Shown one piece after another: positions 23,310 to 32,656 of a DNA stretch of 64,000 nucleotides. The stretch lies in contig CAJUEU010000004.1 of the NCBI GenBank assembly GCA_910585735.1, forward strand, positions 1-64,000, written 5' to 3'. The stretch comes from an uncultured Oscillospiraceae bacterium (GTDB taxonomy: Bacteria; Bacillota; Clostridia; Oscillospirales; Oscillospiraceae). A program made the translations under genes and the position numbers. The stretch's first letter is position 1. Every line of letters begins with the position of its first letter. The notes beneath the pieces are model-generated. The model worked only from the letters and a program-made list of their open reading frames with translations. It made no database searches and was not told where the DNA came from.

Positions 23310-24239
23310 TTAATAGCTCAAAAGCTCGGGGTCGGCCTTCCGGCCGGATTTAACCTCCAGCATCTCCATCACCGGGCCAGGGCCTTCGTAGGCCGGGTGG
23401 CTGACAATTTCGATGGTAAAGGTGGCGTCCAGCCATTCCTTGTTTTTATACCGCTCCAAGCCCGCTCCCCGGGCCACCAGACCCAGGAAGGCAATGTCGT
23501 TGGCACAGCACACCATGGCGAACCGGCCGGGACAGAAGGGCTTGTCGTACTTGGTGCTCCGCATCATCACCAGCTTGGCATGGATGGTCTTGCCCACGTA
23601 ACGGTCCGGGTGGTCCATCACGTCCACATACCACACCCCGAAATCCTCGTCAGGGATGTCGATGACCTCCTGGCTCAGGTCAAAGGGGCATTCCTCCCCG
23701 GTGAGGTAATCCTCGCTGCTGCCGTCCTCATACTCCAGGAAGATCTGAGCCCGGCGGTTGGTCATGCGGAGGTTGCGGCCCCGGAGAACCTCGGCCAGAA
23801 CATCGTCACAGCGGTTGAACACCAGCACGTCGGCCTGCTTCACCTTCTCCATGGTGAGTTGCCCCATGTTCCGGGCGTAGAGCTCGAAGCTGTTTGCGTC
23901 CATAAAAGTAAAGGTCTGGACGATGAACCAATTGGGGGGCAGGGCCTTGTTCCACAAGGTCTCTAGCTGCCACATGCCGTTATACTCCACCAGTACCTGC
24001 CGGGGCCGGTGCTCACGCTCCAGCTCCCGGAGAAGGTCCATGGTAAGGTCCTCCTCGTCCTCCACATCCACCACGGTAACGTTGCGCAGGAGGGCGGGAG
24101 CATACTCCTCCTCCCCCTCCTCACAGCGGAGGAGCAGGGTCCGGGTTTTTTCCGCGAAGCCGTCCGACAAAGTACCGTTGATAAACTGAGTCTTGCCGGA
24201 GTCCAGAAACCCGGCGATCACATAAACAGGGATGTCCAT
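23310..24239 (-). CDS. CobW/COG0523-like GTPase lacking the CxCC motif
   Basis: Predicted G3E-family P-loop GTPase of 309 residues. Walker A is GFLDSGKT (about 10-17). The metal-binding CxCC found in metallochaperone members is absent; LLLRCEEGEE stands in the equivalent region. A C-terminal CobW_C-like domain is suggested by FVHAKLVMMRST-type strands (here KTIHAKLVMMRS). The start follows GAGGAG. It begins ten bases after the stop of the CxCC/His-rich GTPase, so the pair is probably co-expressed. It may regulate or partner that protein. Confidence 0.83.
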   Translation of the reverse strand: MDIPVYVIAGFLDSGKTQFINGTLSDGFAEKTRTLLLRCEEGEEEYAPALLRNVTVVDVEDEEDLTMDLLRELEREHRPRQVLVEYNGMWQLETLWNKALPPNWFIVQTFTFMDANSFELYARNMGQLTMEKVKQADVLVFNRCDDVLAEVLRGRNLRMTNRRAQIFLEYEDGSSEDYLTGEECPFDLSQEVIDIPDEDFGVWYVDVMDHPDRYVGKTIHAKLVMMRSTKYDKPFCPGRFAMVCCANDIAFLGLVARGAGLERYKNKEWLDATFTIEIVSHPAYEGPGPVMEMLEVKSGRKADPELLSY

Positions 24240-24249
24240 GGTCCGCTCC

Positions 24250-25380
24250 TCACAGTCCAAAGAGCTCCGGGAGCTTGTCCAGCTTCAGGCCGGAGCCGAT
24301 GACGCAGATCCGGCCGGTGTAATCAGCCTTGCCGGGGCGGAGCTCCTTCTCCCCAGGGACAAAGTCAAACTCCAGCCAGCCCCCCTCTCCGTCGGGGACG
24401 ATACCCTTGGCCCGGAGGACCTGTCCGTACTCCCCGCTGTCCAGGACCTCCAGGATCCTCTCAAGGTCGGGACGAGAGAAGGGCTTGGGGCTCTCCTTGC
24501 CCCAGCTCTGAAAGGTCTCGTCGGCGTCGCTGTGGTGGTGATGATGGTGATGGTCGTGGTCATGACAGCCGCAGGTACAGTGGGGACCGTGGTGGTGATG
24601 GTGGTCGTGGTCCTCATGATCGTGGTCGTCATCGTCATAGTGATGATGGTGTCCGTGGTCGTGTTCATGGTCCTCGTGGTCATGATGATGGTGATGCTCG
24701 TGCTTCTCTTCCTCGTCCTCCAGCTCGTGCTCATGCTGGTGCTCATGGGCCTCCTTCACCAGCTCCAGCAGCTCAGCGTGCATGGACACGCCCTCTATAG
24801 CCTGCAGAATGGTCTTGCCCTCCAGCTCGTCCCACGGGGTGGTAATGATGGCGGCGGTGGCGTTTTTCTCCCGCAGGAGGGTTACGGCCCCCTCCAGCTT
24901 CTCCTGGCTGAGCTTCTGGGTCCGGGAGAGGACAATGGTCCCAGCGCTCTCTACCTGGTTGGCATACTCAGGAATGTTCTTGAGATAGACCTTCACCTTG
25001 GTGGCATCCACCACGTCTACAAAACTGTTGAGCTTCAGCTCGGGCACCGCCTTCACCGCGTCCTCGATGGCGGCCACCACGTCGCTGAGCTTGGCCACCC
25101 CGGAGGGCTCGATGAGGATGCGGTCAGGCTGATACTGGGTATAGACCTGCTTCAGGGACTCGGTAAAATCCCCCACCAGCGTGCAGCAGATGCAGCCCGA
25201 GGACAACTCGGAGACCTGGACCCCACTCTCACGGAGAAAGCCCCCATCCACGCTCACCTCGCCGAACTCATTCTCGATCAGCACCAGCTTGTCCCCCCGA
25301 AAGGCTTCGGAGAGCAGCTTTTTGATGAGGGTCGTCTTGCCCGCCCCCAGGAACCCAGAGATAATATCCACTTTGGTCAT
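24250..25380 (-). CDS. CobW/COG0523 GTPase metallochaperone with a long histidine tract
   Basis: Predicted zinc-handling GTPase of 376 residues. Walker A GFLGAGKT at about 9-16, metal motif SGCICC (Cys63, Cys65, Cys66), and ENEFGEV as switch region. A remarkable insert at about 212-284 has more than 30 His mixed with Asp and Glu plus the Cys cluster CTCGC, before a C-terminal CobW_C domain (QVLRAKGIVP). COG0523 members with His tracts deliver or store zinc. The start follows GAAGGAA. The metal-efflux operon lies 7 kb away; a shared zinc role is plausible but not shown. Confidence 0.92.
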   Translation of the reverse strand: MTKVDIISGFLGAGKTTLIKKLLSEAFRGDKLVLIENEFGEVSVDGGFLRESGVQVSELSSGCICCTLVGDFTESLKQVYTQYQPDRILIEPSGVAKLSDVVAAIEDAVKAVPELKLNSFVDVVDATKVKVYLKNIPEYANQVESAGTIVLSRTQKLSQEKLEGAVTLLREKNATAAIITTPWDELEGKTILQAIEGVSMHAELLELVKEAHEHQHEHELEDEEEKHEHHHHHDHEDHEHDHGHHHHYDDDDHDHEDHDHHHHHGPHCTCGCHDHDHHHHHHHSDADETFQSWGKESPKPFSRPDLERILEVLDSGEYGQVLRAKGIVPDGEGGWLEFDFVPGEKELRPGKADYTGRICVIGSGLKLDKLPELFGL

Positions 25381-25417
25381 GCGCGATTCCTTCTTTTGTT
25401 TGGATTTGGTGTAATTT

Positions 25418-25446
25418 ATGATAGCACATTTATGGTACAAGTTCAA
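25418..25446 (-). promoter_or_regulatory. Promoter of the CobW GTPase pair
   Basis: TTGAAC (25441-25446), 17-base spacer, TATCAT (25418-25423) on the minus strand, about 40 bases before the His-rich GTPase start. No recognisable Zur palindrome was seen. Confidence 0.65.
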
Positions 25447-25514
25447 GAACATATGAGGCCCAAAGGATGTTCAAGCGGATGAGCGATAAGCGCCGGTTTC
25501 CCCTATCTATATCC

Positions 25515-26645
25515 CTATCCGCCTCCGCCCTCTCCCCGCCCCTCCCGGAGAGACCGCATTTCCGGGTAGTATTTCACCCCCAGAGCGATCAATGCCTTTA
25601 CCGTCTGAAAAAGAAATTCTTTGGTGTCTTCGTCCAGCTGGGAGGCCGCGCGGAGAAGGGCGGGAATACTCTCCTGCCAGCCGGAAAAGAGCTGTGTAAG
25701 ACTGGTGATCTTCGCCGTATCCACCAGGGCATACAGGGAGTCCACAAACCGCTCCCGTTCCAAAGCCGAAAGTCCGCTGACCCATCGGTTCAGGGTTCGG
25801 TCCAGATACTGGGCTCCCGGCGTCAGAGCATCCACATAGCAAAAGTCCCCATCCTCCACCTGCCAGGAAAAGGGATCGTGCTGCCAGATGCTGAACTCAT
25901 CACTCCTCACGACCCGGAAGTTCTCCTGCTGTTCCAGGAGCATCCCCACCAGAGAAGACTGGGGCAGGGTCTTGTGAAGCTTTGGCGTGATGGCGCTCCA
26001 CTCACCACTTTTCAGCACGCTCTCCAAAAAGCCGGGGCCATCGTGAGAGTACACCTGGACAATGCGCTTCTGAAGGGCTTCACCAGCCTTGGCGGCGGCG
26101 TACACGGCCAGATTGCCTCCCTTGGAGTGGCCCCCAACCCGCAGCACCCCCGCACAGTGCTTTGCCGCCTCGGCAAGGTACTCGGCCGCCGCCTTCTGGG
26201 CGGGTACCGGGTACTGAAAGGCCATGTTGAAGTCCTCCTTCCAACCCACCAGGGTGGAATCGGTCCCCCGGAAGGCCACATAGCAGAGATCCTTATTCAG
26301 CTGGAAGCTCACCGCCCCAAATTGCTTTTCCCGCTCCGGGTCGGTCTGCTCGGTATACCCCTTCACCCGAATATCCCGGAACCGGGGGCTGGCCGCCATA
26401 GCGGTGTAGAGCCGCCGGCTCTCCGGGGTATCCCAGGTGGGAGGAAACAGAGTTTTGAAATGCTCCGCCCGGAAGAGGTCGCCAAACCGAATCCCCTGCC
26501 ACCCTTGGACCTTCGGCTCTGCGGTGGACAGCTTCAAATAAGATGCCCAGGACAGGATCAGGCTGTCCACCGGGCCAAACCCCCGCCGGTCAAAGGTGTC
26601 CAGGACCTCCTCCCCATACGTCACGATATTGCCCAACTTCACCAC
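25515..26645 (-). CDS. DUF2974 (Mbeg1-like) lipase-fold protein
   Basis: Predicted cytoplasmic alpha/beta hydrolase of 376 residues; there is no signal peptide. The nucleophile motif is GHSKGG in VGGHSKGGNLAVYAA, preceded by AFRGTDSTLVGWKEDF, a lipase-3-like block. The end is helical and Gly/Arg-rich. The family is widespread in gut Clostridia and is often annotated as DUF2974; substrate unknown. The start is GTG after AAAGGGGGG; a second GTG follows immediately. It stands alone between a CobW gene promoter and the uridine phosphorylase terminator. Confidence 0.88.
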   Translation of the reverse strand: MVKLGNIVTYGEEVLDTFDRRGFGPVDSLILSWASYLKLSTAEPKVQGWQGIRFGDLFRAEHFKTLFPPTWDTPESRRLYTAMAASPRFRDIRVKGYTEQTDPEREKQFGAVSFQLNKDLCYVAFRGTDSTLVGWKEDFNMAFQYPVPAQKAAAEYLAEAAKHCAGVLRVGGHSKGGNLAVYAAAKAGEALQKRIVQVYSHDGPGFLESVLKSGEWSAITPKLHKTLPQSSLVGMLLEQQENFRVVRSDEFSIWQHDPFSWQVEDGDFCYVDALTPGAQYLDRTLNRWVSGLSALERERFVDSLYALVDTAKITSLTQLFSGWQESIPALLRAASQLDEDTKEFLFQTVKALIALGVKYYPEMRSLREGRGEGGGG

Positions 26646-26677
26646 CCCCCTTTCTTTAGAATATGCGTTTACAGGCA

Positions 26678-26714
26678 GGAAAGAAACGGCGGAGCGGCGC
26701 TTGCCGCCCCGCCG
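26678..26714 (-). terminator. Terminator of the uridine phosphorylase gene
   Basis: CGGCGGGGCGGC and GCCGCTCCGCCG form a GC-rich stem followed by TTTCTTT on the minus strand, just after the stop at 26721. Confidence 0.88.
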
Positions 26715-26720
26715 AAGCTT

Positions 26721-27482
26721 TTACCGCTCCGCCCGAATCAGATTTTTCAGGGTCTCGATCCCCACCTCGATGGCGACGGAAAGGTCGTGGCTTTCCTCCT
26801 GATCCAGCCCGGCGGCCTCCCGCTCCTGGTTCCAGATCACGTGGAAGCAGGCTCCGCACCGCACCCCCAGGGCGGCGGCGCAGCAGTAGAGGGCGGCCGA
26901 CTCCATCTCGGAGGCCAAAACCCCCAACCGCTTCCAGGCCTCCCACTTGTAGAGAAGCTCCCCGGCCACCGGCATCCGGGCGGGGGAATGCTGGCCGTAG
27001 AAGGAGTCCTTGCACTGGACCACCCCGGCGTGCCAGGGCTTGCCCAGGGCTTTGGCCGCCGACACCATGGCGGTCTGCACCTCGTAGTCGGCCACGGCGG
27101 GGAACTCGATGGGAGCGTACTCCCGGCTGGTCCCCTCATGCCGCACAGCACCGGTGGCGATGACCACGTCGTCGGCCTTCACCTTCAAATTGATCCCCCC
27201 ACAGGTGCCCACCCGTACAAAGGTGTCCGCCCCGATGGCGGCAAGCTCCTCCATGGCGATGGAGGCAGAGGGGCCGCCGATGCCCGTGGAACAGACCGTG
27301 ACCTTTTCCCCCAGCAGCGTACCGTTGTAGATGGTAAACTCCCGGTTGGAGTGAACGAAAACCGGGTCGTCAAAATAGGCGGCGATCTTCTCACACCGTC
27401 CCGGGTCCCCGGGGAGGATCACATAACGCCCCACGTCCCCCTTGGCGCACCCGATATGAAACTGCACTTCCCGTTCCTGCAT
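26721..27482 (-). CDS. udp: Uridine phosphorylase
   Basis: Cleaves uridine (and related nucleosides) with phosphate to uracil and ribose-1-phosphate. The 253-residue protein shows the NP-I family layout: [19 protein letters not shown] near the start, [22 protein letters not shown], and [13 protein letters not shown], whose Glu binds the ribose. The length is usual for Udp. The ATG at 27480-27482 follows GGGAG; an upstream in-frame extension is not supported. It ends at its own terminator and is divergent from the pyrophosphatase-like gene. Confidence 0.92.
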   Translation of the reverse strand: MQEREVQFHIGCAKGDVGRYVILPGDPGRCEKIAAYFDDPVFVHSNREFTIYNGTLLGEKVTVCSTGIGGPSASIAMEELAAIGADTFVRVGTCGGINLKVKADDVVIATGAVRHEGTSREYAPIEFPAVADYEVQTAMVSAAKALGKPWHAGVVQCKDSFYGQHSPARMPVAGELLYKWEAWKRLGVLASEMESAALYCCAAALGVRCGACFHVIWNQEREAAGLDQEESHDLSVAIEVGIETLKNLIRAER

Positions 27483-27586
27483 ACGCTCCCGCCTTTCTTC
27501 CTGCTTTTCTCTTCTTGATTGTACCACGCCCTCCCCCATACCGCAAGGGATTTTCCAAAAAGCCCTTTCTTTTCCCCCCTTCCCTC

Positions 27587-27615
27587 TTGCGAAATCAGTC
27601 GGAACTTGATAAAAT
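27587..27615 (+). promoter_or_regulatory. Promoter of the pyrophosphatase-like gene
   Basis: TTGCGA (27587-27592), 17-base spacer, TAAAAT (27610-27615), about 45 bases before the coding start. Its presence argues that the gene is expressed. Confidence 0.7.
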
Positions 27616-27659
27616 AGGAAAAACATAAAAATTTTTCCTGAGAAGCGAGGTCGATGGTT

Positions 27660-29573
27660 ATGGAAAATCTGCTTTGGATCGGTGTACTGGGAGCGGTCCC
27701 CGCCCTGGTCTGTACCCTTCCGCGCTGCTACACTCTTCAAAAATTTCCCCGGGGAAGCGAGGAGCTGCAGGAGGCCGCGGGAAATCTGAGCCGGGGGACC
27801 CGTTCCTATCTGAAATGGCACTGCGCCGCTCTGCTCCTTCTGCTGGGAGCCGGCTTCGGCATTCTGTTTCTTTTGCAGGACCTGGAGCAGCCATCCGGCG
27901 TTCTCTTCCCCCTCGCTTTTCTTTCCGGCTCACTCTGCGTCTTTCTTACAGGGCTTCTGGGGATCCTCCTGACCCCCTGGCTGGCCGCCCACACCGCCGC
28001 CGCCCTGGAGGAAAGCCCCCGCAAGGGCCTATCCCCCCTGCTCACAGGGGGAGCTATTCTGGGCTTCGCCACCCTGGGCCTGGCTCTTTTGGAGCTTACA
28101 GTCTGGCTTTGCCTTCTCTACTTCGGCCTGGGTCTTGAGCCGGGCGACCTGGCCCGGCTCCTTCCCTTCTTTGGCCTGGGCGGTGCTGCCGCCGCCCTTC
28201 TGACCCGGCTCACCGCCGGCCTGTTCTCCCCTGCCGCCGCTTTGGGCAGTCTCCCCGCCCCCACAGCCGAGGAGCCTCTCCCCTCTGACGATCCCCGGAA
28301 CCCCGCCGCTCTGGCCCGGGCTCTGGGCCTCTCTCTGGAAGGCCATCCTCTGCTGGGTACGGGGCTTTACAGCTCCTGGTTCTGTATCCTCACCCTGTCC
28401 CTCTCTCTGGGATACTCCATTTACGAAAGCGCCGGCCTGGGCTTGCGGGCCATGCTCCTTCCTCTTTTCAGCGCCGCCGTAGGCCTGCTCTGCTCCCTCA
28501 TCGCCTCCTACCGCCTCCGAATGGGGGACGGCACCGCCGGAAAGGGTTTGCTTCACTCCCTTTGGCTTGTCATCGGTCTTTCCATTCTGCTTACCGCCGC
28601 GGTCACCGCTCCCGCCGCCTATCTTCTGATGGGCTCCTTTCTTCCCTGGGCCGAGCTTCTTTTAGGCCTGGCAGCCGGCTGTATCCTCATCTGGGGCACC
28701 CAAGCCTTCGCCGACAAGGCCATTCAGCGGGACCCACAGCCCCCTTCCTTGTCCCCCCTTCTTTCCGACGGGCTGCTTTCCGCCCTTCTTCCCCTTCTGC
28801 TCCTTCTTTTGGTCCTCTTTTTCTCCTACCGTCTGGATGGCCTCTACGGCCTCTCCCTGACCCTGGTGGGTATGCTGGCTCCCGGCGGCTGCTTCCTTTC
28901 CGCCGCTTCCTGCGGGGGCATCGCTCAAACGGCCCACACCCTTCTGCGGCTCTCCGGCCAGGAGGAGGACCTGTCTACCCGTGCCCTGCCCCTTACCGCC
29001 ACCACCGAGCTTCTCTCCGCCGCCGGACGCTCCTATGTCCTCTGCGCCGCCCTGTCGGCCTCCCTTCTGGCCCTTCTCTCCCTTTTCCCCCCGCTGTCTG
29101 ACCTGTTCCAGTCCGCCCCCCTGGCCGGACTTCTTCTGGGGGCTCTTCTGGGACCCGCCCTGGCCGGGCTTCTCCTGCGGGGGGGGCGGACAGCCTCCAA
29201 AGCGTTGTCCACAGAGCGGGAACGTCAGCTTCGGGAGATCAGGGGCCTCCGCTCCGGGAAGGTGTCCCCGGATTCCCACTCCTGTGTCAGCCAGTGTGCC
29301 TACCATACTCTGACAGCCGCCGCCCCTCCTCTGCTTCTGGCCCTGACGGTCCCCTCCCTCACCTGGCTCCTGTTGGGCGTTCACGCCCTGACCGCCTTGG
29401 TGGCCGGGCTTTTCCTCTCCTGTCTGACCCTGGGCTTCCCCCTGGCCTATCTGGGAGAGTTGTGGGCCCCCTCCTCTCCCGAGGGACTGTCCTGCCGAAC
29501 CTCCGCCGGGCCAACTCTTGTGACTCTCCTGCGGTTTTGGGCAGTGGCTATGCTGGCCCTTTCTATTCTCTGA
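27660..29573 (+). CDS. Membrane pyrophosphatase homologue without catalytic residues (pseudoenzyme)
   Basis: Integral membrane protein of 637 residues, at least 14 hydrophobic segments. It aligns along its length with H+/Na+-pumping pyrophosphatases: an N-terminal [21 protein letters not shown] block, DDPRNPA at 210-216, [10 protein letters not shown] at about 417-426, and [10 protein letters not shown]...PD near 525-538. The DDPRNPA region aligns without gaps on both sides, yet the catalytic D-V-G-A-D-L-V-G-K segment reads A-L-G-S-L-P-A-P-T, and D-N-V-G-D-N-V-G-D reads R-A-L-G-L-S-L-E-G. The D-N of DNAGG is A-S, and the C-terminal Lys and Asp sites are gone. It should fold like the pump but cannot hydrolyse pyrophosphate. 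The ATG at 27660 is nine bases after GCGAGG. Confidence 0.85.
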   Translation: MENLLWIGVLGAVPALVCTLPRCYTLQKFPRGSEELQEAAGNLSRGTRSYLKWHCAALLLLLGAGFGILFLLQDLEQPSGVLFPLAFLSGSLCVFLTGLLGILLTPWLAAHTAAALEESPRKGLSPLLTGGAILGFATLGLALLELTVWLCLLYFGLGLEPGDLARLLPFFGLGGAAAALLTRLTAGLFSPAAALGSLPAPTAEEPLPSDDPRNPAALARALGLSLEGHPLLGTGLYSSWFCILTLSLSLGYSIYESAGLGLRAMLLPLFSAAVGLLCSLIASYRLRMGDGTAGKGLLHSLWLVIGLSILLTAAVTAPAAYLLMGSFLPWAELLLGLAAGCILIWGTQAFADKAIQRDPQPPSLSPLLSDGLLSALLPLLLLLLVLFFSYRLDGLYGLSLTLVGMLAPGGCFLSAASCGGIAQTAHTLLRLSGQEEDLSTRALPLTATTELLSAAGRSYVLCAALSASLLALLSLFPPLSDLFQSAPLAGLLLGALLGPALAGLLLRGGRTASKALSTERERQLREIRGLRSGKVSPDSHSCVSQCAYHTLTAAAPPLLLALTVPSLTWLLLGVHALTALVAGLFLSCLTLGFPLAYLGELWAPSSPEGLSCRTSAGPTLVTLLRFWAVAMLALSIL

Positions 29574-29589
29574 GCTCTGACACATATCA

Positions 29590-29625
29590 GAAACCGCCTG
29601 CCGGAGAAGTTCGGCAGGCGGTTTC
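29590..29625. terminator. Bidirectional terminator
   Basis: GAAACCGCCTGCCG (29590-29603) pairs with CGGCAGGCGGTTTC (29612-29625) between the convergent pyrophosphatase-like and amidase genes. Confidence 0.88.
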
Positions 29626-29631
29626 TTCGTC

Positions 29632-30864
29632 CTATTCTTCCCGGACCGTGCCGGTGAGGTAACGCTCCACCCCGTTGGCGATCCCCCGGGCCAGGGACTT
29701 CTGATAGACCGGGTCACAAAGCCGCCACAGCTCCTCCGTGCAGCTCATAAACCCGGTCTCCACCAGCACGGAGGGCATCCTGGTCTCCCGCAGGACCACA
29801 AAATTGTCCGAAAGAATCCCCCAGTCCAAAGAACCCGCCGCCTTCACCACCTCGGCCTGAACAATACCGGCCAGCACCTCTCCCCAGTAGCTGCCCGGGT
29901 AGTGATATGTAAAGGTCCCCTGAAACTCCCGGTTGGTGGTGCTGGCATTGGCGTGGATAGAGATAAAAATGTCCGCCTCCGTGCCGTTGGCTATATCACA
30001 CCGCTCATAGAGCCCTACATCCCGGTCTGTCCAGCGGGTCAGAAATACCTCACAACCCCGCTCTTCCAAGAGCCGGGCTGTCTCCAGCGTGATAGGAAGG
30101 GTCAGGTCCTTCTCCAGGATCCCCTCATAGACCGCCCCTGACGCCTTGCCTCCATGGCCCGCATCCAATACCACAGCGTATCCCGTCAGAGCTGGAGGCT
30201 CCTCCGCCGGGGGGAGCCACTCCTCCGACGGAGCTGGGCTGGGCAAGGGCTCCGAGGGCGGAGTGGGCCGGGTGGGTGGAAGCGGCTCAGACGGCTTAGG
30301 CGGCGAGGGTGTCCAACTGGGTGGAAGGAAGGGCCCCTCCCTGGTAAGGGTGGCAGTCCAGGTCTTCCCATCCCAATCCACCTGGATGCCCAAGGTCTCG
30401 GCCAAGAAACGCAAGGGTACCAACGTCCGCTCTGCCCCCGCTACACTGACCAACCGTGCCCCTACCCCATCCGGCAAAGGCTGTTCCATCCCGTTCACCC
30501 ATGCGGTATCCGCCCCCAGGGTCAGAAGGATCTGAGTCTCTCCCCGGACAACAGACACCTGCCGGTCTCCGGCCCGCCAATCTACCTGGGCTCCCAATGC
30601 TTCCGCCACCGCCCGGACAGGGGCCAGCGTCCTCCCCTCCCACAGGAGGGCGGGCACATCGGCCTCCACCTGCGTGCCGTCGAGGGTCAGAGCCACCTGC
30701 CTCACCTCTGCCGGATCATACCGTTTTTCCTCCTCCCGGAAGATGTCTACCCGAAGCAGGCCCACAGCCTTTTCCAACGGAGGGAGCCCAGCGGCCCGGA
30801 CAGGCCCCACCGCCAGCAGAAAGGCACACAACAGGGCCGCCACTTTTTTTCCTGGTTTTTTCAT
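29632..30864 (-). CDS. N-acetylmuramoyl-L-alanine amidase with copper-amine-oxidase-like N-domain
   Basis: Secreted peptidoglycan hydrolase of 410 residues that cuts between MurNAc and L-Ala. Signal peptide ends VRA (about 24). Next comes a CuAO_N-like stalk domain with the repeated APVRAVAEALGAQVDW and VPLRFLAETLGIQVDW pattern, then a long Pro/Ser linker at about 185-225. The Amidase_3 domain has zinc ligands in DAGHGG, a Glu in EGILEKD, and His in ISIHANAS, with the catalytic Glu in LVETGFMS. The start follows AAGGAG. Single-gene unit. Confidence 0.93.
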   Translation of the reverse strand: MKKPGKKVAALLCAFLLAVGPVRAAGLPPLEKAVGLLRVDIFREEEKRYDPAEVRQVALTLDGTQVEADVPALLWEGRTLAPVRAVAEALGAQVDWRAGDRQVSVVRGETQILLTLGADTAWVNGMEQPLPDGVGARLVSVAGAERTLVPLRFLAETLGIQVDWDGKTWTATLTREGPFLPPSWTPSPPKPSEPLPPTRPTPPSEPLPSPAPSEEWLPPAEEPPALTGYAVVLDAGHGGKASGAVYEGILEKDLTLPITLETARLLEERGCEVFLTRWTDRDVGLYERCDIANGTEADIFISIHANASTTNREFQGTFTYHYPGSYWGEVLAGIVQAEVVKAAGSLDWGILSDNFVVLRETRMPSVLVETGFMSCTEELWRLCDPVYQKSLARGIANGVERYLTGTVREE

Positions 30865-31103
30865 GGAAGCTTTCTCCTTTTTCAAAATATGTCCATCTCC
30901 GCCATTTTACCCTATCAAGCCTCACAGCGTCAACGGTTCCCGCGTCTTTTTCCTGTGGTAATTTCTGGGCCTGTCCGCCCTTTTTTGTTACCAAATTGTA
31001 TTTATTTGTCACCGTATTCAGGTAGAATCTCTCCGTCGTTCCTGCTATACTAAAATGGTCAAGGCAGACACACGAGCCAAAAGCGCACATCAGGAGGCTT
31101 ATG

Positions 31104-32570
31104 ATGAAAAAAACCACTCTCGCGGCGATGGCCGCCTTATTTCTCCTTCTTTCCGCCTGCCACCCCCCGGCCCCCCCGGCTGAAAGCCCTACCCCCTCTC
31201 AATCCCTGGAGTCTCCGCCCGACGCTCCTTCCCCGGGGGAACCGCTTCCATCCCCAGATACCCTGGCTTTTCCCGATTTCCTGAAGGACTTCACCTTCCT
31301 TCGGGCCGACGCTCTGGTGACCGGCGGAGACAGCCTGGAATATATCACCTACTGGCTCTCCCCGGAGGACCTGGCCGGGGTTCGGGAAGCCCTTCAGATG
31401 GACACCTGGTGGGAGGCCACCGACGTGCCGGCCATGGGGATGGAGTCCAGCTTTGCTCTTTATGACGAAGAGGGCCGCTCCCTCACAGTCAATCCGTGGG
31501 ACGAGGAAAAATGCCTGATCCTGGCCAAGCGCGACAATGACGGCTTCCTCTATTTTGCTCCCATTTCTGTTCTGGAACGCTACGAAACCTATCTCTCCGG
31601 CCTTAATTTCCTCCCGGATTTCGTCCGCTATTTCGAGTTTGACCAGATCAACGTCAACCACACCCCCGCCGAGGACGGGGACTATTTCATAGACCACAAT
31701 GTCTATCTTCTGGACGACGCCCAGCAGCTCTCCCTATTGGCCGCCCTCTCCCCCGACACTTGGACGGCAGCCTGGGATCAGGAGGAGCTGACGGTAAGCT
31801 GGTATGCCACTCTGGAGCTTCTGGACCTGGGAGGTAACAAAATCGTCCTCGTTGACTGGGGGGAGGAGAAGTGTCTCATCAACTGCTTCTTCTCCTGCGG
31901 CGGCCCGGTGGTCCGCTATTGGGCTCCTGCCTCAGTACTGGCTAAGACTCAGGAGCAGATAAATGAGCTCTCCCTTTTGGGCCGGATCAACAACGAGGCG
32001 GAGTGGTATTACGACCTTTTCTGGAACGACCCCGGCTTTCCCCTGTTGGGCGCCATGGCCGGGAGCAGCGGCTCTATCTCAGAGGACCAGATGGCGGCCT
32101 ATACTCTGGCGGTGCTGGGCCATGAGGGCAGTATCGACTTTGAGCTGGGGATCTCCGCAGAAGCTTTTGACGAACTCACCTTTAAGCACTTCGGTAAGAA
32201 GCTGAGCAGCTACGACACTTCCATGAGCAAGGTCCTTCCCTCAGGAAATGTGACCGCCACCGGCTGGGACTCCAACTACGGTCTTCACCCCATCCTCACC
32301 GGGACCCCTGAGACGAACAGCTCTGGCAGCACTACCGCCGTCTTCCGCCTGTATACTTTGGACGACGCTCTTTGGTTTGACGGCAACCTGGACCCCAGCC
32401 GCCTGAATCACGCAAAGGAGTATCTCCTTTCGGGCAAGGACAGCGGCTACCCACAGCCCCAGAAGGTCGAGATCACCTTCCGTGTTGAGACTGAGGAGGT
32501 CTATGGCCTCCAGCGGGAGTATCTGGTCTACGAATCCCTACGGTTGGCAGAGCAAGAAACTCACGATTGA
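31104..32570 (+). CDS. Lipoprotein with an internal domain duplication
   Basis: Exported lipoprotein of 488 residues, not recognised. Lipobox LLLSAC (Cys19) and a Pro/Ser-rich linker to about 52. Residues about 77-167 and 198-289 look like copies of one domain: both contain a DTW, a PWDEEKCLI or DWGEEKCLI motif and YFAPISVL or YWAPASVL at similar spacing. The last 190 residues form a different, single region. The ATG at 31104 lies six bases after AGGAGG; an ATG directly before it is also possible. Divergent from the amidase gene; the 239-base gap holds no clear consensus promoter. Confidence 0.82.
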   Translation: MKKTTLAAMAALFLLLSACHPPAPPAESPTPSQSLESPPDAPSPGEPLPSPDTLAFPDFLKDFTFLRADALVTGGDSLEYITYWLSPEDLAGVREALQMDTWWEATDVPAMGMESSFALYDEEGRSLTVNPWDEEKCLILAKRDNDGFLYFAPISVLERYETYLSGLNFLPDFVRYFEFDQINVNHTPAEDGDYFIDHNVYLLDDAQQLSLLAALSPDTWTAAWDQEELTVSWYATLELLDLGGNKIVLVDWGEEKCLINCFFSCGGPVVRYWAPASVLAKTQEQINELSLLGRINNEAEWYYDLFWNDPGFPLLGAMAGSSGSISEDQMAAYTLAVLGHEGSIDFELGISAEAFDELTFKHFGKKLSSYDTSMSKVLPSGNVTATGWDSNYGLHPILTGTPETNSSGSTTAVFRLYTLDDALWFDGNLDPSRLNHAKEYLLSGKDSGYPQPQKVEITFRVETEEVYGLQREYLVYESLRLAEQETHD

Positions 32571-32584
32571 GAATACGCAGAAAA

Positions 32585-32620
32585 GAGCCGAAGGTCGTTG
32601 ACCTTCGGCTCCTTCTTTTT
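32585..32620 (+). terminator. Terminator after the duplicated-domain lipoprotein (plus strand)
   Basis: GAGCCGAAGGTC and GACCTTCGGCTC form a 12-pair stem with a three-base loop followed by CTTCTTTTT. Confidence 0.92.
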
Positions 32621-32656
32621 CCATGTTAAAAAACCACGGCTTATGTCATGCTGGGA

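Noticed and set aside
25424..25470. A Zur box upstream of the CobW pair
   Set aside because: No TCGTAATNATTACGA-like palindrome is present; only a promoter is visible.
24232..25482. Plus-strand open frame rich in Val/Met across the His-tract GTPase
   Set aside because: It is the complement of the His/Asp codons; the minus strand has P-loop and CxCC motifs.
27660..29573. Annotation as an active ion-pumping pyrophosphatase
   Set aside because: All substrate- and metal-binding Asp and Lys positions that I could align are replaced by uncharged or unrelated residues.
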